This document shows positions 1-12,214 of a stretch of DNA of 64,000 nucleotides, piece by piece. The position numbers and the translations under genes are program-made. Each line of letters opens with the position of its first letter. Within the stretch, counting starts at the first letter, position 1. This DNA comes from Streptomyces sp. CC53. GTDB lineage: Bacteria; Actinomycetota; Actinomycetes; Streptomycetales; Streptomycetaceae. Below the pieces are notes generated by a model. That model saw nothing but the letters and a program-made list of their open reading frames with translations. It was not told the origin of the DNA and did no database searches. The stretch spans positions 1 through 64,000 of the forward strand of contig NZ_MKXB01000106.1 in assembly GCF_001865245.1 (NCBI RefSeq), written 5' to 3'.

Positions 1-1118
1 TCAAGGCGCTGGCGCTGGACCTGCCCGCCACGTACTTCTTCCGCAAGCAGTTCCTGGCCGCCGCCATCGGCGCCGTCCTGCTGCTGGCCGCCTCCCGGAT
101 GCCGGTCAGGCTGCACCGGGCGCTGGCGTACCCGCTCCTCATGGGCACCGTCTTCCTGATGGTGCTGGTGCAGATCCCCGGGATAGGGCACGAGGTCAAC
201 GGCAACCAGAACTGGATCCACCTCGGCGGCCCGTTCCAGCTGCAACCGAGCGAGTTCGGCAAGCTGGCGCTCGTCCTGTGGGGCGCCGACCTGCTCGCCC
301 GCAAGCGGGAGAAGCGGCTGCTCGGCCAGTGGAAGCACCTGCTGGTGCCGCTGGTGCCGGTGGCCTTCCTGCTCCTCGGGCTGATCATGCTCGGCGGGGA
401 CATGGGCACGGCGATCATCCTCACGGCGATCCTCTTCGGCCTGCTGTGGCTCGTCGGCGCCCCGCCCCGGCTGTTCGTGAGCGTCCTCGCCGTCGCCGCG
501 GCCATCGGGGTGATGCTGATCCGCACCAGCGCCAACCGGATGGCGCGGATCGGGTGCCTCGGCGCCACCGACCCGGGCCCGGGGGACCTGTGCTGGCAGG
601 CGGTGCACGGCATCTATGCTCTGGCGTCCGGCGGATGGTTCGGTTCGGGGCTCGGGGCGAGTGTGGAAAAATGGGGCCAACTCCCCGAACCGCACACCGA
701 CTTCATCTTCGCCATCACCGGGGAGGAACTGGGACTGGCGGGGACGCTGTCGGTGCTCGCCCTGTTCGCGGCTCTAGGCTATGCGGGTATTCGCGTGGCC
801 GGACGCACGGAGGACCCCTTCGTGAGGTACGCCGCGGGAGGCGTGACCACCTGGATCACGGCCCAGGCCGTGGTCAACATCGGTGCGGTGCTCGGCCTGC
901 TGCCGATCGCCGGTGTCCCGCTCCCGCTGTTCTCCTACGGAGGGTCCGCCCTGCTGCCGACCATGTTCGCCGTCGGACTGCTCATCGCCTTCGCGCGGGA
1001 GGAGCCGACGGCGAAAGCGGCCCTGGCCGTGCGTCAGCCCCGGTCGGGCGGGAGGGCCGGGGTGAGTTGGATGTCGATGCGACGGCGCGTCAAGAAGCGC
1101 CCGTCCGGAGAGCGGTGA
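1..1118 (+). CDS. ftsW: FtsW, SEDS-family peptidoglycan polymerase (5' end missing)
   Basis: Septal peptidoglycan glycosyltransferase of the SEDS family, an integral membrane protein that polymerises lipid II together with a class B PBP. The coding frame is open from base 3, so the N-terminal part lies outside the window and 371 residues are visible. SEDS landmarks are the GNQNWIHLGG-FQLQPSEFGK block, GDMGTA, the PEPHTDFIFA-TGEELG loop with the conserved Asp, and PLPLFSYGGS near the C-terminus, with alternating hydrophobic segments between them. The C-terminal tail is basic. It is followed by murG after 6 bases. The neighbourhood (murG, ftsQ, ftsZ) favours FtsW over the RodA paralogue. Truncation is only the window edge. 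Confidence 0.95.
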   Translation, partial: KALALDLPATYFFRKQFLAAAIGAVLLLAASRMPVRLHRALAYPLLMGTVFLMVLVQIPGIGHEVNGNQNWIHLGGPFQLQPSEFGKLALVLWGADLLARKREKRLLGQWKHLLVPLVPVAFLLLGLIMLGGDMGTAIILTAILFGLLWLVGAPPRLFVSVLAVAAAIGVMLIRTSANRMARIGCLGATDPGPGDLCWQAVHGIYALASGGWFGSGLGASVEKWGQLPEPHTDFIFAITGEELGLAGTLSVLALFAALGYAGIRVAGRTEDPFVRYAAGGVTTWITAQAVVNIGAVLGLLPIAGVPLPLFSYGGSALLPTMFAVGLLIAFAREEPTAKAALAVRQPRSGGRAGVSWMSMRRRVKKRPSGER

Positions 1119-1124
1119 ATTTCG

Positions 1125-2216
1125 GTGCATGTCGTACTCGCCGGCGGGGGGACCGCCGGCCACATCGAGCCCGCGCTCGCCCTCGCGGATGCCCTGCGCA
1201 GGCAGGACCCTTCCGTGGGGATCACGGCCCTCGGCACGGAGCGCGGCCTGGAGACCCGGCTCGTGCCCGAGCGGGGCTACGAGCTGGCACTCATCCCGGC
1301 CGTGCCGCTGCCCCGCAAGCCCACCCCCGAGCTGATCACCGTGCCCGGGCGGCTGCGCGGCACCATCAAGGCGGCCGAGCAGGTCCTGGAGCGCACCAAG
1401 GCGGACTGCGTGGTCGGCTTCGGCGGCTACGTGGCGCTGCCCGGCTACCTGGCCGCGAAGCGGCTCGGCGTGCCGATCGTCGTCCACGAGGCCAACGCCC
1501 GCCCGGGCCTCGCCAACAAGATCGGCTCCCGCTACGCGGCGGCCGTCGGCGTCGCCACCCCGGACAGCAAGCTCCGCAACGCCCGCTACATCGGCATCCC
1601 GCTGCGCCACACCATCGCCACCCTGGACCGCGCCCGGATGCGGCCCGAGGCCCGCGCTGCCTTCGGGCTCGACCCGAACCTCCCGACGCTGCTGGTCTCC
1701 GGCGGCTCGCAGGGCGCCCGCCGGCTCAACGAGGTCATCCAGCAGGCCGCCCCGGCGCTGCAGCGCTCCGGTATCCAGATCCTGCATGCCGTCGGCCCGA
1801 AGAACGAACTGCCCCACGTCGAGAACATGCCGGGGATGCCCCCCTATGTCCCGGTATCGTATGTGGATCGGATGGACCTCGCGTACGCCGCGGCCGACAT
1901 GATGCTCTGTCGCGCGGGCGCGATGACCGTCGCCGAACTCTCCGCCGTCGGACTCCCCGCCGCGTACGTGCCGCTGCCCATCGGCAACGGCGAGCAGCGG
2001 CTCAACGCCCAGCCGGTGGTCAAGGCCGGCGGCGGCATGCTGGTGGACGACGCCGAACTCACCCCCGAGTGGGTCCAGGGCAACGTCCTCCCGGTCCTCG
2101 CCGACCCGCACCGGCTGTACGAGATGTCCCGTGCCGCCGCCGACTTCGGCCGCCGGGACGCCGACCAGCTGCTGGTCGGCATGGTCTACGAGGCGATCGC
2201 CGCCCACCGGGCCTGA
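1125..2216 (+). CDS. murG: MurG, UDP-GlcNAc:lipid I N-acetylglucosaminyltransferase
   Basis: Membrane-associated GT28 enzyme that converts lipid I to lipid II on the cytoplasmic face, giving the substrate used by FtsW. 363 residues, normal length. The N-terminal glycine loop GGGTAGH sits at residues 7-13. The central [14 protein letters not shown] block, [11 protein letters not shown] at the start of the second Rossmann domain, and the C-terminal [20 protein letters not shown] donor-binding segment are all present. The GTG start at 1125 is the only one that retains the full N-terminal strand before the glycine loop; the purine-rich stretch upstream is distant, so initiation may depend on coupling to ftsW, whose stop is 6 bases away. 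Confidence 0.97.
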   Translation: MHVVLAGGGTAGHIEPALALADALRRQDPSVGITALGTERGLETRLVPERGYELALIPAVPLPRKPTPELITVPGRLRGTIKAAEQVLERTKADCVVGFGGYVALPGYLAAKRLGVPIVVHEANARPGLANKIGSRYAAAVGVATPDSKLRNARYIGIPLRHTIATLDRARMRPEARAAFGLDPNLPTLLVSGGSQGARRLNEVIQQAAPALQRSGIQILHAVGPKNELPHVENMPGMPPYVPVSYVDRMDLAYAAADMMLCRAGAMTVAELSAVGLPAAYVPLPIGNGEQRLNAQPVVKAGGGMLVDDAELTPEWVQGNVLPVLADPHRLYEMSRAAADFGRRDADQLLVGMVYEAIAAHRA

Positions 2217-2263
2217 CCGCCCGGACGCGACAGCACGCCGCCAGGCGTGAGAAGGCAGGGAGC

Positions 2264-3073
2264 ATGGCCGGACCGACGACCACCGAACGCGGCGCCCAGG
2301 GGCCGTCCGCGGGGGCGTCGTCGGGCCGGCCCTCCGGGGCGGCGCGGTCCCGGGGCGGGCCCGCACGCAGGTGGCCGCACCTCCGGCCGGTCCTGCTGTC
2401 CCTCGGCGGCCTGGCCCTCCTCGGCGGCGCCCTGTGGGCCCTGTACGGCTCCTCGTGGCTGAGGGCCGACCACGTCACCGTCTCCGGTACGCGCGTCCTG
2501 ACCCCCCGTCAGGTTGAGGGCGCGGCCAGGGTCCCGCTCGGCGCGCCGTTGGCCTCCGTCGACACCGGCGCCGTCGAGGAGCGGCTGCTGCGTGAGCTGC
2601 CCCGGATCGACTCGGTGGACGTCGTCCGGTCCTGGCCGGACGGAGTCGGTCTGGAAGTGACCGAACGCACCCCCGTCCTGGTGCTCGAACAGGACCGGAA
2701 GTTCGTCGAAGTGGACGCCAAGGCCGTCCGTTTCGCCACCGCCGCGACCGCCCCGCGCGACGTCCCCCTCCTCCGACTCGACACCGCCGGCGCCCCCGGC
2801 CTGCGGCGCTTCGGTGAGGAGCGGCTCACCCGCGAGGCCGTCGGCGTGGTGACGGGACTGCCCGGCAGGCTCGCCCGCGAGGTGTCCTCCGTCCGCGTCC
2901 GCTCGTACGACTCGGTCACCCTGGAGCTGGCTGGTGGCCGGACGGTGTTCTGGGGGAGCGGTGAGCAGGGCGGTGCGAAGGCCCGTGCGCTCCTCGCACT
3001 GATGAAGGCGGCGCCCGGAGCGGACCGCTTCGACGTCAGCGCCCCGAGCGCCCCCGCCGCGTCACGGAGTTGA
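2264..3073 (+). CDS. ftsQ: FtsQ/DivIB division protein
   Basis: Bitopic membrane protein of the divisome, bridging early and late components in the septal complex. 269 residues. A basic, Ser/Pro-rich cytoplasmic tail (about 1-45) is followed by one hydrophobic transmembrane helix (VLLSLGGLALLGGALWAL). Next comes a POTRA domain beginning at LRADHVTVSGTRVLTPRQVE, then the FtsQ beta domain with the KFVEVDAKAVRF segment. The ATG at 2264 follows a GGCAGGGAGC ribosome-binding site. It sits 47 bases after murG and just before the ftsZ promoter region, the usual dcw order. Confidence 0.93.
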   Translation: MAGPTTTERGAQGPSAGASSGRPSGAARSRGGPARRWPHLRPVLLSLGGLALLGGALWALYGSSWLRADHVTVSGTRVLTPRQVEGAARVPLGAPLASVDTGAVEERLLRELPRIDSVDVVRSWPDGVGLEVTERTPVLVLEQDRKFVEVDAKAVRFATAATAPRDVPLLRLDTAGAPGLRRFGEERLTREAVGVVTGLPGRLAREVSSVRVRSYDSVTLELAGGRTVFWGSGEQGGAKARALLALMKAAPGADRFDVSAPSAPAASRS

Positions 3074-3084
3074 CGCACATCTGC

Positions 3085-3110
3085 GCTGACCAGCACCCTG
3101 GTTGGTCAGC
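3085..3110 (+). terminator. Hairpin just downstream of ftsQ (possible terminator)
   Basis: Perfect 8-bp inverted repeat GCTGACCA / TGGTCAGC with a 10-base loop, beginning 12 bases after the ftsQ stop. There is no T-tract. It could partly uncouple ftsZ from upstream transcription or be an operator. Confidence 0.35.
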
Positions 3111-3163
3111 AACCCGGGTGATCACATAGGGTGAAAAGAAAAACGGGAGGTTCGGCGTGTTCG

Positions 3164-3193
3164 TTGAACGTGCGCCGCTTGTCGACTTAGTGT
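3164..3193 (+). promoter_or_regulatory. Candidate ftsZ promoter
   Basis: TTGAAC (3164-3169) and TAGTGT (3188-3193) separated by 18 bases form a good sigma-HrdB-like promoter about 160 bases upstream of ftsZ. Streptomyces ftsZ is known to have several promoters in the ftsQ-ftsZ spacer. I cannot match this one to a mapped start. Confidence 0.45.
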
Positions 3194-3229
3194 CCTGTTC
3201 GGAAGAGTCCAGGGAGCAGGCACACTGGT

Positions 3230-3254
3230 AACCCTAAACTTCAACGTTAGGGTT
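3230..3254 (+). promoter_or_regulatory. Perfect dyad upstream of ftsZ, MerR-type architecture
   Basis: AACCCTAA (3230-3237) and TTAGGGTT (3247-3254) form a perfect 8-bp inverted repeat across a 9-base centre, 98 bases upstream of the ftsZ start. Dyad length and spacing resemble MerR-family operators. In Corynebacterium the MerR-type regulator FtsR activates ftsZ, and FtsR is widely conserved in actinobacteria, so this is a candidate FtsR operator. The arms are AT-rich compared with the surroundings. Confidence 0.55.
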
Positions 3255-3352
3255 TGGGTCGGCGATTGGGACCGTCCCATCGGCATCCGTCGTCGCGGCG
3301 CGCCAGGCAGCGCGAAGCGGCGGCCCGTTAATCGAGGCGAGAGGCCTTCGAC

Positions 3353-4582
3353 GTGGCAGCACCGCAGAACTACCTCGCAGTCATCAAGGTCATCGGTGTC
3401 GGCGGCGGTGGTGTCAATGCCATCAACCGAATGATCGAGGTCGGTCTCAAGGGCGTCGAGTTCATCGCCATCAACACGGACGCTCAGGCGCTGTTGATGA
3501 GCGACGCCGACGTCAAGCTCGACGTCGGCCGCGAACTCACCCGGGGACTCGGCGCCGGCGCCAACCCCGACGTCGGCCGCAAGGCCGCCGAGGACCACGC
3601 CGAGGAGATCGAGGAGGTCCTCAAGGGGGCCGACATGGTCTTCGTGACGGCGGGTGAGGGCGGCGGCACCGGCACCGGCGGCGCCCCCGTGGTCGCCCGC
3701 ATCGCGCGCTCGCTGGGCGCCCTCACCATCGGCGTGGTCACCCGCCCCTTCACCTTCGAGGGCCGGCGCCGGGCCAACCAGGCCGAGGACGGCATCGCGG
3801 CGCTGCGCGAAGAGGTCGACACCCTCATCGTCATCCCCAACGACCGGCTGCTGTCCATCTCGGACCGCCAGGTGAGCGTGCTGGACGCCTTCAAGTCCGC
3901 CGACCAGGTGCTGCTCTCCGGTGTCCAGGGCATCACCGACCTCATCACCACCCCCGGTCTGATCAACCTCGACTTCGCCGACGTCAAGTCGGTCATGTCC
4001 GAGGCGGGTTCGGCGCTCATGGGTATCGGGTCCGCGCGCGGCGACGACCGCGCCGTGGCCGCCGCCGAGATGGCGATCTCCTCGCCCCTGCTGGAGGCGT
4101 CCATCGACGGCGCCCGCGGGGTGCTGCTCTCCATCTCTGGCGGCTCGGATCTCGGCCTGTTCGAGATCAACGAGGCCGCCCAGCTGGTCAGCGAGGCGGC
4201 CCACCCCGAGGCGAACATCATCTTCGGTGCCGTCATCGACGACGCCCTCGGCGACGAGGTGCGGGTCACGGTCATCGCGGCCGGGTTCGACGGCGGCCAG
4301 CCCCCCGCCCGGCGCGACACCATCCTCGGTGCGTCGGCCGGCGGCAAGCGCGAGGAGACGGCGGCCCCCGCTCCGTCCCGTCCCGCCGAGGCGGCCCGTC
4401 CGGTGAACGGCGGCCTCGGGACCGTCCCCGTGCGCGAGGAGCCTCCCGCCGCGCCGGCCGAGCCGGCTCCCGCCGTGGCGGAGACCCAGCTGCCGCCGAT
4501 CGCCCAGACCTCCATCCCCACGACCCGCCCGTACCAGGACAGCCAGGCCGAAGAGCTGGACGTCCCGGACTTCCTGAAGTGA
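3353..4582 (+). CDS. ftsZ: FtsZ, tubulin-like cell division GTPase
   Basis: Cytoplasmic GTPase that polymerises into the Z ring, or sporulation ladders in Streptomyces. 409 residues, GTG start. The N-terminal [15 protein letters not shown] motif, the tubulin signature [10 protein letters not shown] (about residues 104-113) and the T7 loop [11 protein letters not shown] are intact. A Pro/Ala-rich linker follows from about residue 315. The C-terminal core peptide ends [10 protein letters not shown], the docking site for SepF and other partners. The 279-base upstream spacer holds a promoter and a dyad. It is followed after 7 bases by pgeF. Confidence 0.98.
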   Translation: MAAPQNYLAVIKVIGVGGGGVNAINRMIEVGLKGVEFIAINTDAQALLMSDADVKLDVGRELTRGLGAGANPDVGRKAAEDHAEEIEEVLKGADMVFVTAGEGGGTGTGGAPVVARIARSLGALTIGVVTRPFTFEGRRRANQAEDGIAALREEVDTLIVIPNDRLLSISDRQVSVLDAFKSADQVLLSGVQGITDLITTPGLINLDFADVKSVMSEAGSALMGIGSARGDDRAVAAAEMAISSPLLEASIDGARGVLLSISGGSDLGLFEINEAAQLVSEAAHPEANIIFGAVIDDALGDEVRVTVIAAGFDGGQPPARRDTILGASAGGKREETAAPAPSRPAEAARPVNGGLGTVPVREEPPAAPAEPAPAVAETQLPPIAQTSIPTTRPYQDSQAEELDVPDFLK

Positions 4583-4589
4583 CACCGGA

Positions 4590-5357
4590 GTGATAGGGCA
4601 GCACGACTCCGCGGACGGCGCGCACTTCGCCTTCACCGACCGGTGGGGCGGGGTGAGCGCCGTTCCGTACGAGGAGCTCAACCTCGGTGGCGCGGTCGGG
4701 GACGACTCGGCCGCCGTACGCGAGAACCGGAACCTCGCCGCCAGTGCCTTGGGCGTCGACCCCGCACAGGTCGTGTGGATGCGCCAGGTGCACGGGCGTG
4801 TGGTGCACGTGGTCGACGGCCCCTGGCCGGCGGAAGCGGAGGTTCCGGAAGGGGACGCGGTGGTCACCGCCCGGCGCGGGCTGCCGCTCGCCGTCCTCAC
4901 CGCCGACTGCGTCCCCGTCCTGCTCGCCGACCCGGTCGCAGGAGTCGTCGCGGCCGCCCACGCGGGGCGTCCGGGAATGGTCGCCGGTGTCGTCCCCGCG
5001 ACCGTGGAAGTCATGGTCGCCCTGGGCGCGGAACCGTCCCGGATCACCGCCGTGACCGGACCCGCCGTGTGCGGACGGTGCTACGAGGTGCCCCAGGCCA
5101 TGCGGGACGAGGTCGCCTCCGTAGAGCCGGCCGCCTGGGCGGAGACCGGCTGGGGCACCCCGGCCGTGGACGTCGTCGCCGGCGTCCATGCCCAGTTGGA
5201 GCGGCTGGGGGTGCACCGCCGCCGTACCTCCGGCGTCTGCACCCGGGAGTCGGTCGACCACTTCTCGTACCGCCGTGACCGCACGACCGGGCGGCTCGCG
5301 GGGTACGTCTGGCTGGACGCCTCCCCGTCGGAGGTACCGGAAGGAGGTGACGGGTGA
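4590..5357 (+). CDS. pgeF: PgeF/YfiH-family protein (peptidoglycan editing factor, DUF152)
   Basis: Cytoplasmic member of the multicopper polyphenol oxidase/laccase-domain family (YfiH/YlmD). The E. coli member PgeF prevents mis-incorporation of L-Ser into the muropeptide stem; others are reported purine nucleoside-cleaving enzymes. 255 residues. Visible landmarks are FTDRWGGVS near the start, VWMRQVHG, the LTADCVPVLL Cys, AAAHAGRPGMVAG containing the metal-binding His, and CGRCYEVP. The usual HAGWRG is HAGRPG here. The GTG start lies 7 bases after ftsZ. Its stop overlaps the yggS start in GTGA. Position beside ftsZ is typical of Gram-positives. Confidence 0.88.
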   Translation: MIGQHDSADGAHFAFTDRWGGVSAVPYEELNLGGAVGDDSAAVRENRNLAASALGVDPAQVVWMRQVHGRVVHVVDGPWPAEAEVPEGDAVVTARRGLPLAVLTADCVPVLLADPVAGVVAAAHAGRPGMVAGVVPATVEVMVALGAEPSRITAVTGPAVCGRCYEVPQAMRDEVASVEPAAWAETGWGTPAVDVVAGVHAQLERLGVHRRRTSGVCTRESVDHFSYRRDRTTGRLAGYVWLDASPSEVPEGGDG

Positions 5358-6073
5358 CGGACCGCAAGGCGGAACTCGCCGAGAACCTGGCGCGGGTGGA
5401 GGAGCGCATCGCTGCCGCCTGCGCCGCCGCCGGACGGAGGCGGGAGGACGTGACCCTCATCGTGGTCACGAAGACCTACCCGGCAGACGACGTCCGGCTC
5501 CTGCACGAGCTGGGCGTGCGCCACGTCGCGGAGAACAAGGACCAGGACGCCCGGCCGAAGGCCGCCGCCTGCGCCGGCCTCGATCTGACCTGGCACTTCG
5601 TCGGTCAACTCCAGACCAACAAGGCCAAGTCGGTGGCCGGCTATGCCCAGGTCGTGCAGTCCGTCGACCGGTTGAGGCTGGTTTCCGCCCTGTCCGCCGC
5701 GGCGGTACGGAACGGCCGGGAGCTGGACTGCCTCGTGCAGGTGGCCCTTGACGCCGGGTCGGGTGAGCGCGGGGACCGGGGCGGGCTCGCCCCGGAGGGC
5801 GTCGACGAGGTGGCGGCCGCGGTGGAGGCGGCCGAGGGGCTGCGGCTGCGCGGCCTGATGACCGTGGCCCCGCTGACCGGTCCGTACGCGGGACGGCAAC
5901 GCGCCGCGTTCGACCGGCTGATGGAATTGTCATCCCGCCTGCGCGCGGCACATCCGGCTGCGAACATGGTGTCAGCAGGGATGAGCGCGGACTTGGAGGA
6001 CGCCGTCGCGGCCGGGGCGACACATGTGCGCATCGGCACGGCGGTACTCGGAGTCCGTCCCCGGCTCGGGTAA
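5354..6073 (+). CDS. yggS: YggS/PLPBP-family pyridoxal phosphate homeostasis protein
   Basis: Cytoplasmic single-domain PLP carrier of the alanine racemase N-terminal fold, involved in vitamin B6 and amino-acid homeostasis rather than racemisation. 239 residues. The PLP lysine lies in LIVVTKTYP (about residue 37), followed by LHELGVRHVAENKDQD, WHFVGQLQTNK and the C-terminal SAGMSADLEDAVAAGATHVRIGTAVLG phosphate-binding segment. The GTG start overlaps the pgeF stop and has a strong GGAGG site at 5344-5348. It belongs to the ftsZ-sepF group; a link to division is contextual only. Confidence 0.92.
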   Translation: MTDRKAELAENLARVEERIAAACAAAGRRREDVTLIVVTKTYPADDVRLLHELGVRHVAENKDQDARPKAAACAGLDLTWHFVGQLQTNKAKSVAGYAQVVQSVDRLRLVSALSAAAVRNGRELDCLVQVALDAGSGERGDRGGLAPEGVDEVAAAVEAAEGLRLRGLMTVAPLTGPYAGRQRAAFDRLMELSSRLRAAHPAANMVSAGMSADLEDAVAAGATHVRIGTAVLGVRPRLG

Positions 6074-6197
6074 CGTCGCGAAGCAAGTCGGACCACAGTA
6101 GAAAATATGGTCATTTCCGCCGACAGGCGGACAGGCCACGTGGATCGCAGGCGCGACGTGACGTTGCCGATCCACCACAGAGCGGAGGACTCAGAGA
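6074..6197 (+). promoter_or_regulatory. sepF leader with AT-rich promoter-like core
   Basis: The 124-base spacer contains a rare A-rich patch, GTAGAAAATATGG, about 90 bases upstream of sepF, suitable as a -10 region. sepF may therefore have its own promoter besides read-through from ftsZ. No clear -35 box is visible. Confidence 0.35.
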
Positions 6198-6815
6198 ATG
6201 GCCGGCGCGATGCGCAAGATGGCGGTCTACCTCGGCCTCGTGGAGGACGATGGGTACGACGGCCGGGGCTTCGACCCCGACGACGACTTCGAACCCGAGC
6301 TCGAGCCGGAGCCGGAGCGCGACCGGCGACGTCACCAGCCCCCGCATCAGGTGGAGCGCGAGGAACCGGTCCATGCCCCGGTGGCGCAGCCGCCGGCCCC
6401 GCGCGAGCCCGTCTCGCTCCCCGCGGACAGTGGCCGACCCGCACGGATCGCCCCCGTGGCGTCCATCACACCTGAACGCCCCAGTCTGGAGAAGAGCGCA
6501 CCGGTGATCATGCCCAAGGTCGTGTCCGAGCGGGAGCCCTACCGCATCACCACGCTGCACCCGAGGACCTACAACGAGGCCCGTACCATCGGGGAACACT
6601 TCCGCGAGGGCACCCCGGTGATCATGAACCTCACGGAGATGGACGACACGGACGCGAAGCGACTTGTCGACTTTGCCGCCGGACTGGTCTTCGGGCTCCA
6701 TGGCAGCATTGAGCGAGTGACGCAGAAGGTGTTCCTGTTGTCGCCTGCTAACGTCGACGTTACGGCGGAGGACAAGGCCCGCATCGCAGAGGGCGGATTC
6801 TTCAACCAGAGCTGA
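6198..6815 (+). CDS. sepF: SepF, FtsZ membrane anchor
   Basis: Cytoplasmic division protein that tethers FtsZ to the membrane in organisms without FtsA. 205 residues. The N-terminus [14 protein letters not shown] is an amphipathic membrane-binding helix. An acidic/Pro-rich linker (about 20-110) leads to the SepF core: [61 protein letters not shown]. The ATG follows GCGGAGGACTCAGAG. It sits between yggS and the YggT gene as in most actinobacteria. Confidence 0.95.
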   Translation: MAGAMRKMAVYLGLVEDDGYDGRGFDPDDDFEPELEPEPERDRRRHQPPHQVEREEPVHAPVAQPPAPREPVSLPADSGRPARIAPVASITPERPSLEKSAPVIMPKVVSEREPYRITTLHPRTYNEARTIGEHFREGTPVIMNLTEMDDTDAKRLVDFAAGLVFGLHGSIERVTQKVFLLSPANVDVTAEDKARIAEGGFFNQS

Positions 6816-6895
6816 GACCAGAGCACGGACACGAGACCGGAACGGCCCGGCCGGGAGGCCGGTGAGACGAGAGCCAGGGGAAAGGGAAGCACGGC

Positions 6896-7192
6896 ATGGG
6901 CGTCGTACTACAGGTGATCTACATCGCCTTGGCCTGCTTCATGGTCGTGCTGATCTTCCGGCTGGTCATGGATTACGTCTTCCAGTTCGCCCGATCCTGG
7001 CAACCTGGCAAGGCGATGGTGGTCGTTCTGGAGGCCACCTACACTGTCACCGATCCACCACTCAAGCTTCTGCGGCGGTTCATCCCACCGCTGCGTCTCG
7101 GGAGCGTGGCACTCGACCTGTCCTTCTTCGTTCTGATGATCATCGTGTACATCCTGCTGAACATCGTGGGTAGCCTCGCGATGGGGGTGTGA
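6896..7192 (+). CDS. ylmG: YggT/YlmG family small membrane protein
   Basis: Small integral membrane protein of 98 residues with two hydrophobic helices (about 4-25 and 70-95) around an amphipathic loop. The family motif [19 protein letters not shown] (about 52-70) is clear. Its exact role is unknown; the bacterial gene sits next to sepF and divIVA and plastid homologues affect division or nucleoid partition. The ATG has an AGGGGAAAGGGAAG site. It ends 50 bases before divIVA. Confidence 0.9.
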   Translation: MGVVLQVIYIALACFMVVLIFRLVMDYVFQFARSWQPGKAMVVVLEATYTVTDPPLKLLRRFIPPLRLGSVALDLSFFVLMIIVYILLNIVGSLAMGV

Positions 7193-7242
7193 GCGATAAC
7201 GGTCCTGCCGACTGCCGACGACTACGTAGAGGTGAAGAAGAG

Positions 7243-8322
7243 ATGCCGCTGACCCCCGAGGACGTGCGGAACAAGCAGTTCACGACCGTCCGCCTCCGAG
7301 AAGGCTATGACGAGGACGAGGTCGATGCCTTCCTCGACGAGGTCGAGGCCGAGCTGACGCGCCTGCTCCGCGAGAACGAGGATCTGCGCGCCAAGCTGGC
7401 GGCCGCGACGCGCGCCGCCGCGCAGAACCAGCAGCAGGCCATGCGCAACCCACCGGAGCAGCAGGAGCGACCCGCCGGCCCCGGGGGTCCTGGCGGCCCT
7501 GGCGGTGCTCCGGTCCCCGCCGGGATATCCGGTCCGCCGGTCCAGCAGCAGCCGCAGATGGGCCCGCCCCAGCTGCCGGGCGGTGCGCCGCAGCTGCCGG
7601 CCGGTCCCGGTCACGGTGGCCCGCAGGGCCCCGGTCCCATGCAGGGCGGTCCCATGGGCGGCCCGATGGGTGGTCCGATGGGCGGCCACATGGGCGGTCC
7701 CGGCATGCCGCAGCAGGGTCCGGGCGGCGACAGCGCCGCGCGTGTCCTGTCGCTGGCCCAGCAGACCGCCGACCAGGCGATCGCCGAGGCCCGTGCCGAG
7801 GCCAACAAGATCGTCGGTGAGGCCCGTTCGCGCGCCGAGGGTCTGGAGCGGGACGCCCGTGCCAAGGCCGACGCGCTGGAGCGGGACGCGCAGGAGAAGC
7901 ACCGCGTCGCGATGGGCTCCCTGGAGTCCGCCCGCGCCACGCTGGAGCGCAAGGTCGAGGACCTGCGCGGCTTCGAGCGCGAGTACCGCACGCGCCTGAA
8001 GTCGTACCTGGAGAGCCAGCTGCGTCAGCTGGAGAGCCAGGGCGACGAGTCGCTGGCGCCTCCGCGCACCCCGTCCGCGGCCCCGTCGCTGCCGCCGTCC
8101 CCGTCGATGGCGTCAGCCGGCGCGAGCGGCCCCTCGTACGGTGGCAACCAGCCGATGGGCGGCCCGCCCGGGATGGGCGGTGCTCCGTCCTACGGCGGCC
8201 AGCAGCAGATGTCGCCGGCGATGACCCAGCCGATGGCTCCGGTGCGTCCGCAGGCGCCGCAGCCGATGCAGCAGGCGCCGTCCCCGATGCGGGGCTTCCT
8301 CATCGACGAGGACGACAACTGA
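7243..8322 (+). CDS. divIVA: DivIVA/Wag31 polar growth determinant
   Basis: Coiled-coil protein that marks hyphal tips and branch sites and directs apical wall synthesis; essential in Streptomyces. 359 residues from the ATG at 7243, chosen because [34 protein letters not shown] is the canonical curvature-sensing N-domain and an AGAGGTGAAGAAG site precedes it. The first coiled coil spans about 25-75. Then comes a Gly/Pro/Gln/Met-rich linker with repeated GGPM units (about 80-165). The second Ala/Glu/Arg-rich coiled coil covers about 170-275, followed by a PQ/GM-rich tail ending GFLIDEDDN. The linker is normal for Streptomyces. The gene closes the dcw run before a strong terminator. Confidence 0.96.
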   Translation: MPLTPEDVRNKQFTTVRLREGYDEDEVDAFLDEVEAELTRLLRENEDLRAKLAAATRAAAQNQQQAMRNPPEQQERPAGPGGPGGPGGAPVPAGISGPPVQQQPQMGPPQLPGGAPQLPAGPGHGGPQGPGPMQGGPMGGPMGGPMGGHMGGPGMPQQGPGGDSAARVLSLAQQTADQAIAEARAEANKIVGEARSRAEGLERDARAKADALERDAQEKHRVAMGSLESARATLERKVEDLRGFEREYRTRLKSYLESQLRQLESQGDESLAPPRTPSAAPSLPPSPSMASAGASGPSYGGNQPMGGPPGMGGAPSYGGQQQMSPAMTQPMAPVRPQAPQPMQQAPSPMRGFLIDEDDN

Positions 8323-8349
8323 CGTAGCCGCCGTCGGCAGTCGGCAGCA

Positions 8350-8393
8350 GGGCCGGGGCCCGCACACCATCGGTGTGCGGGCCCCGGCCCTTT
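8350..8393 (+). terminator. Strong terminator after divIVA
   Basis: Perfect 19-bp stem (8350-8368 with 8372-8390) around a 3-base loop, followed by TTT. It starts 27 bases after the divIVA stop. Confidence 0.85.
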
Positions 8394-8536
8394 CGCGCGC
8401 GCCCCACGGTCGGGTTCCGGACGGCCGCCTGCCCGCGGGCGGTGGCTCCGACGGCTCCTGGCCGGCCTGGGCACCGTCGAGCGGTGCCCGCCGCTCCGGC
8501 CGCCGGCCGCCCGCTGTCGTGCTCACCGACTGCGCC

Positions 8537-8577
8537 CACGCGGCCGGGCCGGTCCCTGTGCGCGGCCCGGCCGCGTG
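8537..8577. terminator. Extra hairpin in the divIVA/ileS spacer
   Basis: Perfect 15-bp inverted repeat (8537-8551 with 8563-8577), loop of 11 bases, no T-tract. Probably a back-up bidirectional terminator between converging genes. Confidence 0.45.
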
Positions 8578-8710
8578 CACGCTGCGGGCCGCGGCGGCAC
8601 GGGCGCTCCGAGGCGTGCGGCCGTCGGGGTGCGGGCGTCAGGGGTACGGACGGTGCCCCGGGATCGGCAGAGCCCCGGGCCGCCGAGGCGGCACCGGGGC
8701 TCCGGTGACG

Positions 8711-8734
8711 GGCGGGGGCGCAGCCGCCCCCGCC
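8711..8734 (-). terminator. ileS terminator
   Basis: GGCGGGGGC / GCCCCCGCC, a 9-bp stem with a 6-base loop, ends 5 bases from the ileS stop on the minus strand. Confidence 0.6.
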
Positions 8735-8738
8735 GCGG

Positions 8739-11918
<3,180 letters not shown>

Positions 11919-12202
11919 CGAATCCTCCGGCGGACAGGTTCGTCGTTCCGTCGGAGGGACGAGAGCCGTGCGCTCCCGCGGTACCACCCTCCTTGACCCC
12001 GGGTGTGACACCCGCGGCCCCCTCATTCGGGTCGCGAAGCCGGTTCTACTGACCTGCGCCGTGGGACGGGCCCACGCGCCGAGGCTTTCTTCCGGCAGCT
12101 CCGGGGTGATGTTTCACATCGGGCTCGCCCCCGGGCTCTCACCGTCCCCGGGTCGCTCATGGCCGCTCGCGACGCTACTCGTCCCCATCCACGCCTTTCG
12201 CT
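11919..12202 (-). promoter_or_regulatory. Translational T-box riboswitch controlling ileS
   Basis: On the minus strand the leader carries the T-box sequence AGGGTGGTACCGCGGG (complement of 11975-11990), whose bases pair with the uncharged tRNA acceptor end. Downstream, CCTCCGACGG (complement of 11948-11957) can pair 9 of 10 with CCGCCGGAGG, which contains the ribosome site, so control is at translation, the known actinobacterial ileS mode. Upstream lie a GACGAGTAG element, a short GATGT/ACATC hairpin containing a candidate ATC (Ile) specifier at 12108-12110, a CTGCCGGAAGAAAG element and a CAGTAGAACCGG linker. Confidence 0.9.
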
Positions 12203-12214
12203 CCGCCCAGTGTA
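12203..12214 (-). promoter_or_regulatory. Candidate -10 of the ileS T-box transcript
   Basis: TACACT on the minus strand (complement of 12209-12214) lies about 7 bases upstream of the predicted RNA start near 12202 and about 290 bases upstream of the ileS start codon. No convincing -35 box is visible. Confidence 0.4.

Larger units (their letters stand above)
8323..8738. other. Convergent non-coding region between divIVA and ileS
   Basis: 416 bases without a supported gene. It holds the divIVA terminator (8350-8390), a second perfect hairpin (8537-8577) and the ileS terminator (8711-8734). The remaining sequence is GC-rich with no start that has both a ribosome site and good codon use. Confidence 0.7.
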
